NCBI GenBank assembly: GCA_046846435.1
Contig: CP128407.1
Coordinates: 434,001 to 498,000, forward strand
Length of the DNA: 64,000 nt
Direction: 5' to 3'
From: Nanosynbacter sp963524495
GTDB lineage: Bacteria > Patescibacteriota > Saccharimonadia > Saccharimonadales > Saccharimonadaceae
This document shows positions 27,001-35,845 of this stretch, piece by piece. Below the pieces are notes generated by a model that was not told the origin of the DNA, ran no database searches, and worked only from the letters and a program-made list of their open reading frames with translations. Numbering within the stretch: the first letter of the stretch is position 1; each line of letters opens with the position of its first letter. Made by a program: the position numbers and the translations under genes.

Positions 27001-28824
27001 ATGAAGGACGCTAGCAAGATTCGAAATATTGCCATTATTGCCCACGTCGATCACGGCAAGACGACCATGGTTGATGGGCTGCTCAAACAGTCGCGCACAT
27101 TTCGCGACAACCAGGCTGAGATGAGCCAAGAACTGATCATGGATTCGGGCGATCAGGAGCACGAGCGCGGTATCACCATCACCGCCAAACAGACCTCAAT
27201 TTTTTACGGCGATTATAAAATCAATATCATCGACACGCCGGGGCACGCCGATTTCTCGGGCGAAGTCGAGCGGACGCTACAGATGGCGGACGGCGTGCTG
27301 CTGATCGTCGATGCCCAGGAAGGGCCGATGCCGCAGACGAAGTTCGTGTTGAGCAAAGCGCTGGAACTGGGTTTGAAGCCAGTGGTAGTGATTAATAAAA
27401 TTGACAAGCCAGCTAGGCGCATTGACGAGGTTGAAGATGAACTGAGCGATCTATTTTTGGAGCTGGCGACTGATGATAGTCAGCTGCACTATCCGATTTA
27501 TTATGCCGTTGGGCGCGATGGCAAGGCGTGGCGGGAGATCCCTGCTGACCCGAGTGAAGACGCCGATCTCACACCAATTTTTGAAGCAATTATCAACGAT
27601 ATCCCGGCACCGAGTGTCACGGCTGATGGCGGTTTTCAGATGTTGGTGACCAGCCTACAGTATGACACGTTCCAGGGCAAATATGCCATTGGGCGGATTG
27701 CTCGCGGGTCGGTCAAGCGCGGCCTAGCGGTTAGCTTGCTGAAGCACGGCGAAGTATCGGGCTCAGCGCGAATTGAGAAAGTTTTTGGTTACCGCGGGCT
27801 AAACCGCGAAGAGCTTGACGAGGCGTTTGCTGGCGACATTGTGGCGCTGGTTGGCGTCAGTGAGGCGCACATTGGCGATACGATTGCTGATAAAGAACAG
27901 CCGGAAGCCTTGCCGGCAATTGCCATCGAAGCACCGACGCTGAGCATGTACTTGGGTCCGAACACCAGCCCGATGAAAGGGCGCGAGGGCGAATTTACCA
28001 CCTCGCGGCAAATCGGCGACCGATTGCGGCGAGAGCTGGAGACCAACGTGGCACTGCGCGTTGAGGAAAATGGTATCGGCTTTACGGTGTCTGGCCGCGG
28101 CGAGCTGCACCTGAGCGTTTTGATCGAGACCATGCGGCGCGAAGGCTTTGAATTTGAAGTTGGCCGCCCGCAAGTAGTCACCATCACCGAGGACGGTGTC
28201 GAAAAAGAGCCGATTGAAGAACTGCAAATCGAAATTAGCAGCGAATTCATCGGCGCGATCAGCCAGGAGCTCGGTGCGCGCCACGCTGAAATGAAGTCGC
28301 AGGAAACTACAGCCAGCGGCGCTACCCGCATCACCTACGTGCTGCCGACGAGAGCGTTGATCGGCCTGCGAAACGTACTGTTGACCGCCACCAAAGGCAC
28401 GGTGATCATGAATTCCCTGCCGTGCGGCTATCAACCACTGGGCGGCAAATTGCCAAAGACCCGTGGCGGCGTACTCATCGCCTTTGAAGCTGGCACCACC
28501 ACGCCGTATGCACTGCAGGCGGCCGAGGCACGCGGCGAACTTTTGGTCGGGCCGGGCACGGAAGTATACGCTGGGATGATCGTCGGTATTTACAACCGCC
28601 AAGAAGACATCGAGATCAACGTCTGTAAAGCTAAGCACCTGACCAACATGCGCTCCAAATCGTCCGACGGCACGGTGCAGCTGACGCCATTTACACAGTT
28701 CAGCCTGGAGCAATACATCGACTTTATCGAGGACGACGAGCTGCTGGAAGTGACACCAAAGTCCTTGCGTCTGCGTAAACGTTACCTCGACGCTAATGAG
28801 CGAAAGCGCGCCGCCAAGCGGTAG
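27001..28824 (+). CDS. typA: Ribosome-associated GTPase TypA/BipA
   Basis: A translational GTPase of 607 residues, the usual length. It has the P-loop AHVDHGKTT, the switch regions DSGDQEHERGITITAK and DTPGHADFSGEVER, NKID for guanine specificity, and the BipA-specific C-terminal domain with MRSKSSDGTVQLTPF. It acts in 50S assembly and stress or cold adaptation. It is transcribed alone with a structured short leader. The C-terminus ends in a basic tail. Confidence 0.97.
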   Translation: MKDASKIRNIAIIAHVDHGKTTMVDGLLKQSRTFRDNQAEMSQELIMDSGDQEHERGITITAKQTSIFYGDYKINIIDTPGHADFSGEVERTLQMADGVLLIVDAQEGPMPQTKFVLSKALELGLKPVVVINKIDKPARRIDEVEDELSDLFLELATDDSQLHYPIYYAVGRDGKAWREIPADPSEDADLTPIFEAIINDIPAPSVTADGGFQMLVTSLQYDTFQGKYAIGRIARGSVKRGLAVSLLKHGEVSGSARIEKVFGYRGLNREELDEAFAGDIVALVGVSEAHIGDTIADKEQPEALPAIAIEAPTLSMYLGPNTSPMKGREGEFTTSRQIGDRLRRELETNVALRVEENGIGFTVSGRGELHLSVLIETMRREGFEFEVGRPQVVTITEDGVEKEPIEELQIEISSEFIGAISQELGARHAEMKSQETTASGATRITYVLPTRALIGLRNVLLTATKGTVIMNSLPCGYQPLGGKLPKTRGGVLIAFEAGTTTPYALQAAEARGELLVGPGTEVYAGMIVGIYNRQEDIEINVCKAKHLTNMRSKSSDGTVQLTPFTQFSLEQYIDFIEDDELLEVTPKSLRLRKRYLDANERKRAAKR

Positions 28825-28916
28825 ACCCCGCCCCGACAAACTCCCGATTGACAAAATACATAAGAAACTTAACGTTACTATAGATTATCCCACGGTAACA
28901 CGCTATACTTAACCAT

Positions 28917-30515
28917 ATGCTTCCCAAAAAAACCACAACAATTATCAAGCGCACGTTAGCACGCACCGCCCAGCGCATCACACCAATCGACCGCAAAGAT
29001 CCCGACGAAAAGCTCGGGCAGTTGTTTCATGAGGTGCAGTCACACCGCGTGTTTGCTGATGGTAAAACTTTCGTCGATCTCGTGCCGCGAAAGCGCGCCA
29101 CCCGCATCCTCCAAGAGTATCGCCTGGCCCGACGTGATCCCAACTTTCGGCTGGATGAATTTGTGAAGCTGCATTTTTATGAATTTGAATCGCCGGTCAA
29201 AAAGGTGAGCTTTGTCCAAGCAGACTCTGCCAGACAGCACGTCACCAATCTCTGGCCACTGCTCATCCGTCATGCCCACAAGTCGAAAGGTTCGCTGATC
29301 GCCCTGCCGCACGACTATGTGGTACCGGGTGGTCGGTTTGCCGAGCAATTTTATTGGGATACGTATTTTATCATGCTGGGCCTGGCGGTGGACGGCAAGT
29401 GGAAGCTGATCGACGGCATGATGAAAAATTATGTATACATGATTCAGCGCTTTGATTTCATCCCGACTGCCAATCGAACGTACTTCCTCAGTCGCAGCCA
29501 GCCACCGTTTTTCGCAGCGATGGTCAAGCTCCTCGCCAGCAAGCCCGGCCGGCGCGCCCCGAGCTTGACTTACCTCGAGTATTTCCCCTCGCTGCTGGCC
29601 GAATACAAATTCTGGATGAAAGGCCAACGCAAGCTTTCGAGCATCGACTTTATGGCCACCAACCGCGTCGTCGCTATGCCTGATGGCCAAGTGCTTAATC
29701 GCTACTACGACGACAAGGCCACGCCGCGTCCAGAAAGTCGCCGCGAAGATATCGAAACCGCCAGGAACAGTCGCTCCGCCAACAAGACTAAGGTCTACCT
29801 CGACCTGCGGGCCGGGGCTGAGAGTGGTTGGGATTTCAGCTCGCGCTGGTTTAGTGATCCGCACGACATTGAAACGATTCAAACGACTGACCTCGTGCCG
29901 ATTGATCTGAATTGTTTATTGTACGAACTAGAGATGACGATCGCCCATTGTTACGGTGTACTGCGTCAGGCGCCGCTCAAGAAACGCTTCATCCGCCTGG
30001 CTGAGCGCCGCGCCGAGAGCATCCGCCAGCACTGTTGGAATGAAACCGACGGCTTTTTCTATGATTATAATTTCCGCACCGGCCATCAGATGAAGCATGC
30101 CACACTAGCCGGCGTCTTCCCACTGTACAGTGGTATCGCCACCAAGAAACAAGCCAAACACGTGGCCGAGAAATTAGAGCGCGAGTTTTTGCGCGGCGGC
30201 GGGCTGCGGATGACGCTGGTTGATAATGGTCAGCAATGGGACGCGCCGAATGGTTGGGCGCCACTACAGTGGGTGGCGGTTTGCGGCCTGAAACGATACG
30301 GACTTAACGAGCTAGCGGAGGAAATTAGAAAGCGCTGGCTGGCTTCGACTGAGCGCGTCTTTGCCGATCAGGGCAAGATGATCGAGAAATACGATGTTGA
30401 TAGCGAGTCACGCATCGGCGGCGGTGGTGAATATCCGTTGCAAGATGGCTTTGGCTGGACCAATGGCGTGTACGCGGCGCTATATGATCGGTTTGATGAG
30501 CGCTGCCCGAGATAA
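28917..30515 (+). CDS. Trehalase (glycoside hydrolase family 37)
   Basis: Splits alpha,alpha-trehalose into two glucose. Both trehalase signatures are present: PGGRFAEQFYWDTY (137-150) and QQWDAPNGWAP (439-449). ESGWDFSSRW carries the expected general acid Asp. At 532 residues it has a single-domain length. It lacks a clear signal peptide and is probably cytosolic. The N-terminus up to about residue 25 is basic. TATACT ends seven bases before the ATG, so the mRNA is predicted leaderless. It would feed glucose into glycolysis, with the GH13 enzyme at 40283 as a functional relative. Confidence 0.93.
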   Translation: MLPKKTTTIIKRTLARTAQRITPIDRKDPDEKLGQLFHEVQSHRVFADGKTFVDLVPRKRATRILQEYRLARRDPNFRLDEFVKLHFYEFESPVKKVSFVQADSARQHVTNLWPLLIRHAHKSKGSLIALPHDYVVPGGRFAEQFYWDTYFIMLGLAVDGKWKLIDGMMKNYVYMIQRFDFIPTANRTYFLSRSQPPFFAAMVKLLASKPGRRAPSLTYLEYFPSLLAEYKFWMKGQRKLSSIDFMATNRVVAMPDGQVLNRYYDDKATPRPESRREDIETARNSRSANKTKVYLDLRAGAESGWDFSSRWFSDPHDIETIQTTDLVPIDLNCLLYELEMTIAHCYGVLRQAPLKKRFIRLAERRAESIRQHCWNETDGFFYDYNFRTGHQMKHATLAGVFPLYSGIATKKQAKHVAEKLEREFLRGGGLRMTLVDNGQQWDAPNGWAPLQWVAVCGLKRYGLNELAEEIRKRWLASTERVFADQGKMIEKYDVDSESRIGGGGEYPLQDGFGWTNGVYAALYDRFDERCPR

Positions 30516-30516
30516 T

Positions 30517-31698
30517 CTAACGTTTCGGCGGACGCGGAATATCTTCTGGTAGAAATCCCTTTTCGTGCTGGAAGCCAGCTTGCCATTTGTAATCTTTACC
30601 GTAGCCTAGATCTTTCATCAGCTTGGCCGGGGCGTTACGAAGGTGCAGCGGCACCGGCGAATTCGGATATTTGTGTGCCAGAGAAAAAGCATCATTCATC
30701 AAATCAGTAACTTCGCGCGATTTCTGGCTGCGCGCCAGAGCGATGGCGCAGTGGAATAAATTATATTTGGCCTCAGGCAAGCCAACGCGCTCCACCGCTT
30801 CAAAGGTGGCGACTGCCAGACTTAGCGCGCCGTTACCCACCAGCCCAATGTCTTCTGACGCAAAGATAACCATCCGCCGAGCAATGAACTTCGGATCTTC
30901 ACCAGCCTCAATCATACGCGCCAAATAATATGCCGCAGCCACCGCATCACTACCGCGCAGTGATTTGATGAATGCCGAGATGACGTCATAATGCGCATCG
31001 CCCTTTTTGTCATAGCCCGGCAAACGCCGCTGGGCCGCTGCCTTGACGACCTCTGGCGTGACTTTTTCGCCAAAGCTCAACGCCAATTCCAAATTACCCA
31101 GCGCCACCCGCGCGTCGCCGTCCGCCAATTCCGCCAGATAATCCATGGCTTTGGACGACACCCGCTTGGTTTGTTTCAAAGTCTTCAGCGCTCGCTTCAA
31201 CACTAGTATAACTTCATCTTTGGTCAGTTGACGGAGCACCAACACTCGCGTCCGACTGAGCAGCGGCGTGATCACCTCGAAGCTCGGATTCTCGGTGGTC
31301 GCGCCAATCAACGTGACCAGCCCGCTCTCGACATGCGGCAAAAAGGCGTCTTGCTGCGCCTTGTTAAAACGGTGGATTTCGTCAACGAACAAAATCGTCC
31401 TGAGGTTCAAATTCCAATTTTGCCTGGCGTGTTCAATGACCCGTTCGACATCTTTCTTGCCGCTGGCCACTGCCGATAGCTCAACAAACTCCGCATTAAC
31501 TTCGTTGGCAATAATCCGCGCCAACGTCGTCTTACCCGTCCCTGGCGGCCCCCACAAAATCAAGCTAACCGGCTCGCCGCGCCGAGCAATCTGTCGCAAC
31601 AATTCGCCCTCGCCCAGCAGGTGGCTTTGTCCAATCACCTCATCCAGCGTTTGCGGCCGCATCTGTTCGGCCAGGGGTTGTCGCCCGTCTATCACCAC
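30517..31698 (-). CDS. rarA: Replication-associated recombination protein RarA (AAA+ ATPase)
   Basis: Clamp-loader-like ATPase acting at stalled forks. It has the PLAEQMRPQTLDEVIGQSHLL start, Walker A LWGPPGTGKTTLA, Walker B ILFVDEIHRFNKAQQDAFLPHVE, sensor ATTENPSFEV, and the C-terminal RarA domain. There are two candidate GTG starts, at 31698 and 31695; the second overlaps the upstream stop as GTGA. Both lie at usable distance from GAGAGG. A more distant ATG would force a large overlap. Translation is coupled to the membrane protein upstream. Confidence 0.95.
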   Translation of the reverse strand: MVIDGRQPLAEQMRPQTLDEVIGQSHLLGEGELLRQIARRGEPVSLILWGPPGTGKTTLARIIANEVNAEFVELSAVASGKKDVERVIEHARQNWNLNLRTILFVDEIHRFNKAQQDAFLPHVESGLVTLIGATTENPSFEVITPLLSRTRVLVLRQLTKDEVILVLKRALKTLKQTKRVSSKAMDYLAELADGDARVALGNLELALSFGEKVTPEVVKAAAQRRLPGYDKKGDAHYDVISAFIKSLRGSDAVAAAYYLARMIEAGEDPKFIARRMVIFASEDIGLVGNGALSLAVATFEAVERVGLPEAKYNLFHCAIALARSQKSREVTDLMNDAFSLAHKYPNSPVPLHLRNAPAKLMKDLGYGKDYKWQAGFQHEKGFLPEDIPRPPKR

Positions 31699-32534
31699 CC
31701 GGTATCCTCTCGCGGATGATACGGTAAAAAGTGCGAGAAACAATCGGCCGGTCGCCGCCCGAGCGGCTTTGTCTGCAGACGCAACCCTCGATCAATCTGC
31801 TGAGCGCTTTCACAGACTGCTGCAAACTCCGGCGACGCCACGTACTCTCGCCACGTCATCCCATCAAGTGGCACGCACTGATCAAGGATATCAAGCGTCG
31901 TTTGATGTACGCTGTCTGTCTCTGATTGACCATCCTTGCGACGAGACCCACGCTGCCCAGCCGCTGTCATTTCCGACGGCAACGCGCAGCCAGCCCAGTG
32001 TAAAACCCGCGCTGCTGCTCCATTGACCAGACCAGCACCACCAGAACAGTGACTGGTCAGTCGCGCAAGTGCCGCATGACGTTCTGCCTCATCAGTGGTG
32101 AGCGGTACGACTAGTGTACGACCGGCCTTAATCGCCATCTCATATGTCAATCGCTTTTGGTCGAGCTCACCGAACAGATTATCTAGCTGCCTGCTGCTAT
32201 CTTTGATACTATCGACCAGTGGCGGCAGATTACCAACTGCCTCCCTAAGAAGCTCAGACTCGCGCTCACCATATTCACGCAATTGGACAGCTCGAGATAC
32301 CTGACACAACCCCCCTATCGCCACCGCTATACCACCAAAAAATGTCGCCTGCTGACCAGCTTCTGGTAACACATTATGCCACACTTCACCTGATAGGGCT
32401 GTCAACATACCGGCGACTACACTAATATTACCGACAACCTCACGCCCACTGCACCCAGTCATTGCGTCACTACTACCGATGACCTCAGGTGACAGTGATC
32501 TATTTCTCCTATTTCTTTCATTCTCCGCCATCAT
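31692..32534 (-). CDS. Membrane protein of unknown function coupled to rarA
   Basis: I do not recognise this 280-residue protein. Two hydrophobic segments (about 34-55, VVGNISVVAGMLTALSG, and about 65-82, ATFFGGIAVAIGGL) suggest a hairpin membrane anchor, followed by a long charged cytosolic helical part (ERESELLREAV..., LDQKRLTYEMAI). The promoter has an extended -10 TGATATAAT six bases before the first of two ATG codons (leaderless). Its stop overlaps the rarA start, implying a shared unit and possibly a link to DNA repair at the membrane. Confidence 0.65.
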   Translation of the reverse strand: MMAENERNRRNRSLSPEVIGSSDAMTGCSGREVVGNISVVAGMLTALSGEVWHNVLPEAGQQATFFGGIAVAIGGLCQVSRAVQLREYGERESELLREAVGNLPPLVDSIKDSSRQLDNLFGELDQKRLTYEMAIKAGRTLVVPLTTDEAERHAALARLTSHCSGGAGLVNGAAARVLHWAGCALPSEMTAAGQRGSRRKDGQSETDSVHQTTLDILDQCVPLDGMTWREYVASPEFAAVCESAQQIDRGLRLQTKPLGRRPADCFSHFLPYHPREDTGW

Positions 32535-32596
32535 CGTTTCATTATATCACGCCCAGAAATTCGCCTCGCCAGGGCATAGTGCGCTATACTGGGATA

Positions 32597-33631
32597 ATGG
32601 ATAGGTTACGCGTTCTCCTCATATTTGGCGGCGAGTCATCCGAGCACGAGGTCTCGATCAATTCCGCTACTAATGTGCTAGCGGCACTGGACACAGCACG
32701 CTACGACATCAAACTATGCTACATCGACCGTGCTGGTGAGTGGCGGCTCGTCGAGACAATTGAGGCACGCAATCAGCCGAGCCCACGCCTAACGCCACAA
32801 CTCGGTCAGCGCTCACTGCTCATCGACGGCGTTAACCGGCTGCCGATTGACGTGATAATTCCGGTGCTTCATGGCAAAAACGGCGAGGACGGTAGCGTGC
32901 AGGGTCTGGCGCAGCTACTTCATATCCCCTATGTCGGCCCGAGTCTCCTTTCGGCGGCCGTCACCATGGACAAAGACATGACCAAGCGGCTGGCGCTCGG
33001 CGCTCACGTTCAGGTTGTGCCGTGGCGAACGCTAGCGAATGATGCGCCGCGACCGACCTTTGCCGAGATAGCTGATGAGCTTGGTGCGCCTGTTTTCATC
33101 AAGCCATCCCGCGCCGGCTCGTCCGTCGGTGTCAGCAAAGTCCACTCGGCCGAGGCATTTACCGCCGCGCTTGATGAAGCCTTTCGCCACGACGACACCG
33201 TATTGATTGAACAAGCGATCACCGCCCGCGAGATTGAGCTGGCCGTCCTCGGCCGCGGTACGTCCGCCCGCGTCAGTATGCCTGGTGAGATTCTTCCTGG
33301 CGAAGAGTTTTATAGCTACGACGATAAGTATAGCGCCGCTAGCACTTCACGCGTCGTTATCCCCGCGGAGGTTGACGAGTCGGTAGCGACAAAACTGCAG
33401 CGCCTCGCATTGGCCGCCTACCAAGCGACCGGTGGACGCGGCATGGCGCGAGTTGACTTTTTCCTTGACCCAACGGGCCAGATTTTTCTCAACGAAATTA
33501 ACAGTATCCCCGGCTTCACCAACATCAGTATGTATCCAAAGCTCTGGGAAGCTTCGGGCCTCAGCCCACGGGCGCTGGTTGACGAGTTGATCGAGGGGGC
33601 GCTTGCCAGCCGCTCTATACGTGGCGTATAA
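32597..33631 (+). CDS. ddl: D-alanine--D-alanine ligase
   Basis: ATP-grasp ligase that makes the D-Ala-D-Ala terminus of peptidoglycan precursors. Visible are LLIFGGESSEHEVSINSA, HGKNGEDGSVQG, GPSLLSAAVTMDKDMTK, the ATP-grasp core PVFIKPSRAGSSVGVSKV, and the metal-binding EINSIPGFTNISMYPKLW. Length is 344. The start is set by TATACT ending six bases before the ATG at 32597 (leaderless), although the frame is open upstream. It indicates a peptidoglycan wall, consistent with the PBP at 49240. Confidence 0.96.
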   Translation: MDRLRVLLIFGGESSEHEVSINSATNVLAALDTARYDIKLCYIDRAGEWRLVETIEARNQPSPRLTPQLGQRSLLIDGVNRLPIDVIIPVLHGKNGEDGSVQGLAQLLHIPYVGPSLLSAAVTMDKDMTKRLALGAHVQVVPWRTLANDAPRPTFAEIADELGAPVFIKPSRAGSSVGVSKVHSAEAFTAALDEAFRHDDTVLIEQAITAREIELAVLGRGTSARVSMPGEILPGEEFYSYDDKYSAASTSRVVIPAEVDESVATKLQRLALAAYQATGGRGMARVDFFLDPTGQIFLNEINSIPGFTNISMYPKLWEASGLSPRALVDELIEGALASRSIRGV

Positions 33632-33655
33632 TTTCCTTATAAACAGGAGGTAGAT

Positions 33656-34399
33656 ATGGAAATAGTAGCAGTAATTTTAGTCATCGTACTGATGTTTGTG
33701 CTGAGCGGCATAAAAGTGGTCAATCAATACCAGCGCGGCGTGGTGTTGACACTGGGTAAGTTTACTGGCGTGCGCGAACCGGGTCTAAGGGTGGTGATAC
33801 CGATTTTTCAAACGATGATGATGGTGGATGTGCGCTCCACGCCAATTGACGTGCCGAAACAAGAAGTCATCACCAAGGACAACGTCACTGTCGGCGTTGA
33901 CGCGGTAGTTTATTTCCGAGTAATTAACGCCCCAAAAGCGGTGCTGGAGACGACCAACTACATTTATGCCACCAGCCAATTTGCCCAGGCTGCCCTGCGC
34001 GACGTCACCGGTAACGTCGATATGGACGATCTCTTGGCCAAGCGTGAGGAGATTTCACAGCAGATTAAAGAAATCGTTGACGCTGAGACCGACAAATGGG
34101 GCATCGATGTCGAGAATGTCAAGATTCAGAATATCGAACTACCTGGCGATATGAAGCGTGCCATGGCCAAGCAAGCCGAAGCCGAGCGCGAGCGCCGCGC
34201 CAACATCATCAACGCTGACGGTGAAAAAGCTGCCGCCGAAACCCTGGCGCAGGCGGCGGAGATCCTGGCAAAAACCCAAGGCGCCATTAACCTGCGCACC
34301 CTGAACACGCTAGAGCGTATCTCCACCGAGCCATCACAAAAGACGATGATGCTCTTCCCAATTGAACTGATCGACGCGATTCGCGGCGGTAAGAAATAG
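33656..34399 (+). CDS. Slipin / SPFH-family membrane protein
   Basis: A 247-residue stomatin-like protein: one N-terminal membrane segment (VAVILVIVLMFVLSGI), then the band-7 domain (QRGVVLTLGKFTGVREPGLRVVIP) and a helical oligomerisation region with AEAERERRANIINADGEKAAAETL. These proteins scaffold membrane microdomains. The partner NfeD is not adjacent. AGGAGG five bases before the ATG makes the start clear. It follows ddl by 24 bases and may be read through from it. Confidence 0.92.
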   Translation: MEIVAVILVIVLMFVLSGIKVVNQYQRGVVLTLGKFTGVREPGLRVVIPIFQTMMMVDVRSTPIDVPKQEVITKDNVTVGVDAVVYFRVINAPKAVLETTNYIYATSQFAQAALRDVTGNVDMDDLLAKREEISQQIKEIVDAETDKWGIDVENVKIQNIELPGDMKRAMAKQAEAERERRANIINADGEKAAAETLAQAAEILAKTQGAINLRTLNTLERISTEPSQKTMMLFPIELIDAIRGGKK

Positions 34400-34477
34400 A
34401 AAATTACCTAGTTTAACCTTAGTTTTAAGAACTTGGATTTGAAATATATTCAAGGACATGTTAATATATTCTAAGTA

Positions 34478-35344
34478 ATGTCTAAGTCTCACGAGCTATC
34501 TGCAATATCACTGCCTTCAAGAATGGAATCTGTTATAAATCCCGAAAAAGTACTATCAAATAAATATAACTATCCTGAGTTTAATTGGAATCCTGACATC
34601 CTCGAGCAAAGAGCTTTAGCGCGCGTTAGAGAGATGTTCCTTAATATTGAACTGTCACATGCTACTGCTAGCGACCCTAAACTCCTCCAGGCAGAGGGTA
34701 TAATTCCTCCAAGCGATTTGACAGACAGACAGGATTGGAGATCGCAAACTAGCAGACTAGACAAATCGCTTGGACTAGATAACTACACTTTTCTTCACTG
34801 GGGTGCATTCCATCCAACTCAAAATGGGCGCTATATATTTCCTGTAGAGACTCGTGATATACTCCTGTCGCCAGAAACAATCGTCACTCCGTACGACATC
34901 TACTCTACGATGTGTACTTATATGATGAATACTGACGACATCCGCGCGATAGACGAAAAAGGGCAAAAACGTCTTAAAGAATATCTGAAAACAATAGTAC
35001 CGGGCAAAGATTGGGTTGACATAATTGCCAGACGTGCCCTGCGGCGCATGCAGTACACTGATGATAGATCTGTTTACAAAGTAAGAAGTCACTCTGATTT
35101 AGGTGAGATAAAACATCTTGGTGCTATATCACCAACGTCACTACACGAGCCTATAGATATACACGATCAGCAGACTATGTATTCAAAGTGGCTATCGCTA
35201 CTTGAAAATAATGGCCTGGCAGTGTCGTATATTACAAATATGTTAGAGTTTGGTTCAGCCGACGATAAGGCTGAACTGCAGACCAGCCTTGATAAATCAC
35301 GAAAGCTGTGGCGCAAGATACTAGATATAGCCCAAAAAAGCTAA
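34478..35344 (+). CDS. Protein of unknown function, AT-rich gene
   Basis: I do not recognise this 288-residue soluble protein. Its DNA is clearly more AT-rich than the flanking genes, with codons such as ATA and AAA used freely, so recent acquisition is likely. It has no signal or membrane segment, and tryptophan and aspartate are frequent. TATATT ends seven bases before the ATG, so the gene shows the host-type leaderless arrangement. It lies at the border of an accessory stretch containing several tRNAs. Confidence 0.65.
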   Translation: MSKSHELSAISLPSRMESVINPEKVLSNKYNYPEFNWNPDILEQRALARVREMFLNIELSHATASDPKLLQAEGIIPPSDLTDRQDWRSQTSRLDKSLGLDNYTFLHWGAFHPTQNGRYIFPVETRDILLSPETIVTPYDIYSTMCTYMMNTDDIRAIDEKGQKRLKEYLKTIVPGKDWVDIIARRALRRMQYTDDRSVYKVRSHSDLGEIKHLGAISPTSLHEPIDIHDQQTMYSKWLSLLENNGLAVSYITNMLEFGSADDKAELQTSLDKSRKLWRKILDIAQKS

Positions 35345-35393
35345 GTAATCATAAATAAAACTACCTAAGAGTAGTAAAGAGTAAGGAGTAAAC

Positions 35394-35642
35394 ATGCGTA
35401 AACAAAACTATACCGAAGAATTTAGCGTTAACGGCGATCAAGTTGTCGAGAAGGTCAAGCAACTCATCAAAGAAGGCAACGTCCGCCGCGTTATCATCAA
35501 GAACGAAAAAGGCGAAAGCATCATGGAGTTCCCTGTCACTGCTGGCGTGGTCGGCGCCTTGCTACTACCAACCCTGGCAGCACTCGGCGCGGCGGTGGCG
35601 TTGATGGCGCAGTGCACAATCGCGGTAGAGCGGCGGGACTAA
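35394..35642 (+). CDS. Small DUF4342-like protein
   Basis: The 82-residue protein has EEFSVNGDQVVEKVKQLIKEGNVRRVIIKNEKGESIMEFPVTAGVVGALLLPTL, the pattern of DUF4342 (a short alpha/beta part followed by a hydrophobic hairpin). The hydrophobic stretch (48-72) could insert into the membrane. A strong AAGGAG lies five bases before the ATG. Function of the family is unknown. Confidence 0.7.
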   Translation: MRKQNYTEEFSVNGDQVVEKVKQLIKEGNVRRVIIKNEKGESIMEFPVTAGVVGALLLPTLAALGAAVALMAQCTIAVERRD

Positions 35643-35660
35643 CTTAATTAATTATCAACT

Positions 35661-35735
35661 TGGTGCGGATGGGGAGAGTCGAACTCCCGTCTCAACCTTG
35701 GGAAGGTCACATAATAGCCGTTATACGACACCCGC
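35661..35735 (-). tRNA. tRNA-Gly (anticodon CCC)
   Basis: A complete cloverleaf on the minus strand with the acceptor GCGGGTG pairing with CATCCGC (one G-U), encoded CCA, and loop TTCCCAA. It keeps GG in the D loop and TTCGACT in the T loop, unlike the tRNA-Gly(GCC) at 37196. TATAAT lies ten bases upstream of it. Confidence 0.95.
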
Positions 35736-35811
35736 AATGAAGTTATTATACATGATTTCTAGTCAAACCACTAGGATATTGCAGCATTTTCTTGACGCTT
35801 ACGCTAAAAGT

Positions 35812-35839
35812 TTGACATATAATTTTAGTGCGCTACAAT
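35812..35839 (+). promoter_or_regulatory. Consensus promoter of the GH16 gene (leaderless)
   Basis: TTGACA (35812-35817) and TACAAT (35834-35839) are spaced by 16 bases. The ATG follows the -10 after six bases. Confidence 0.85.
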
Positions 35840-35845
35840 AGATAC

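Noticed and set aside
27799..28854. Long open frame on the minus strand opposite typA
   Set aside because: Antisense to conserved typA codons and without recognisable domains; such frames are expected in GC-balanced genes.
29040..29882. Open frame on the minus strand opposite trehalase
   Set aside because: Trehalase signatures on the plus strand are unambiguous; the antisense frame has no support.
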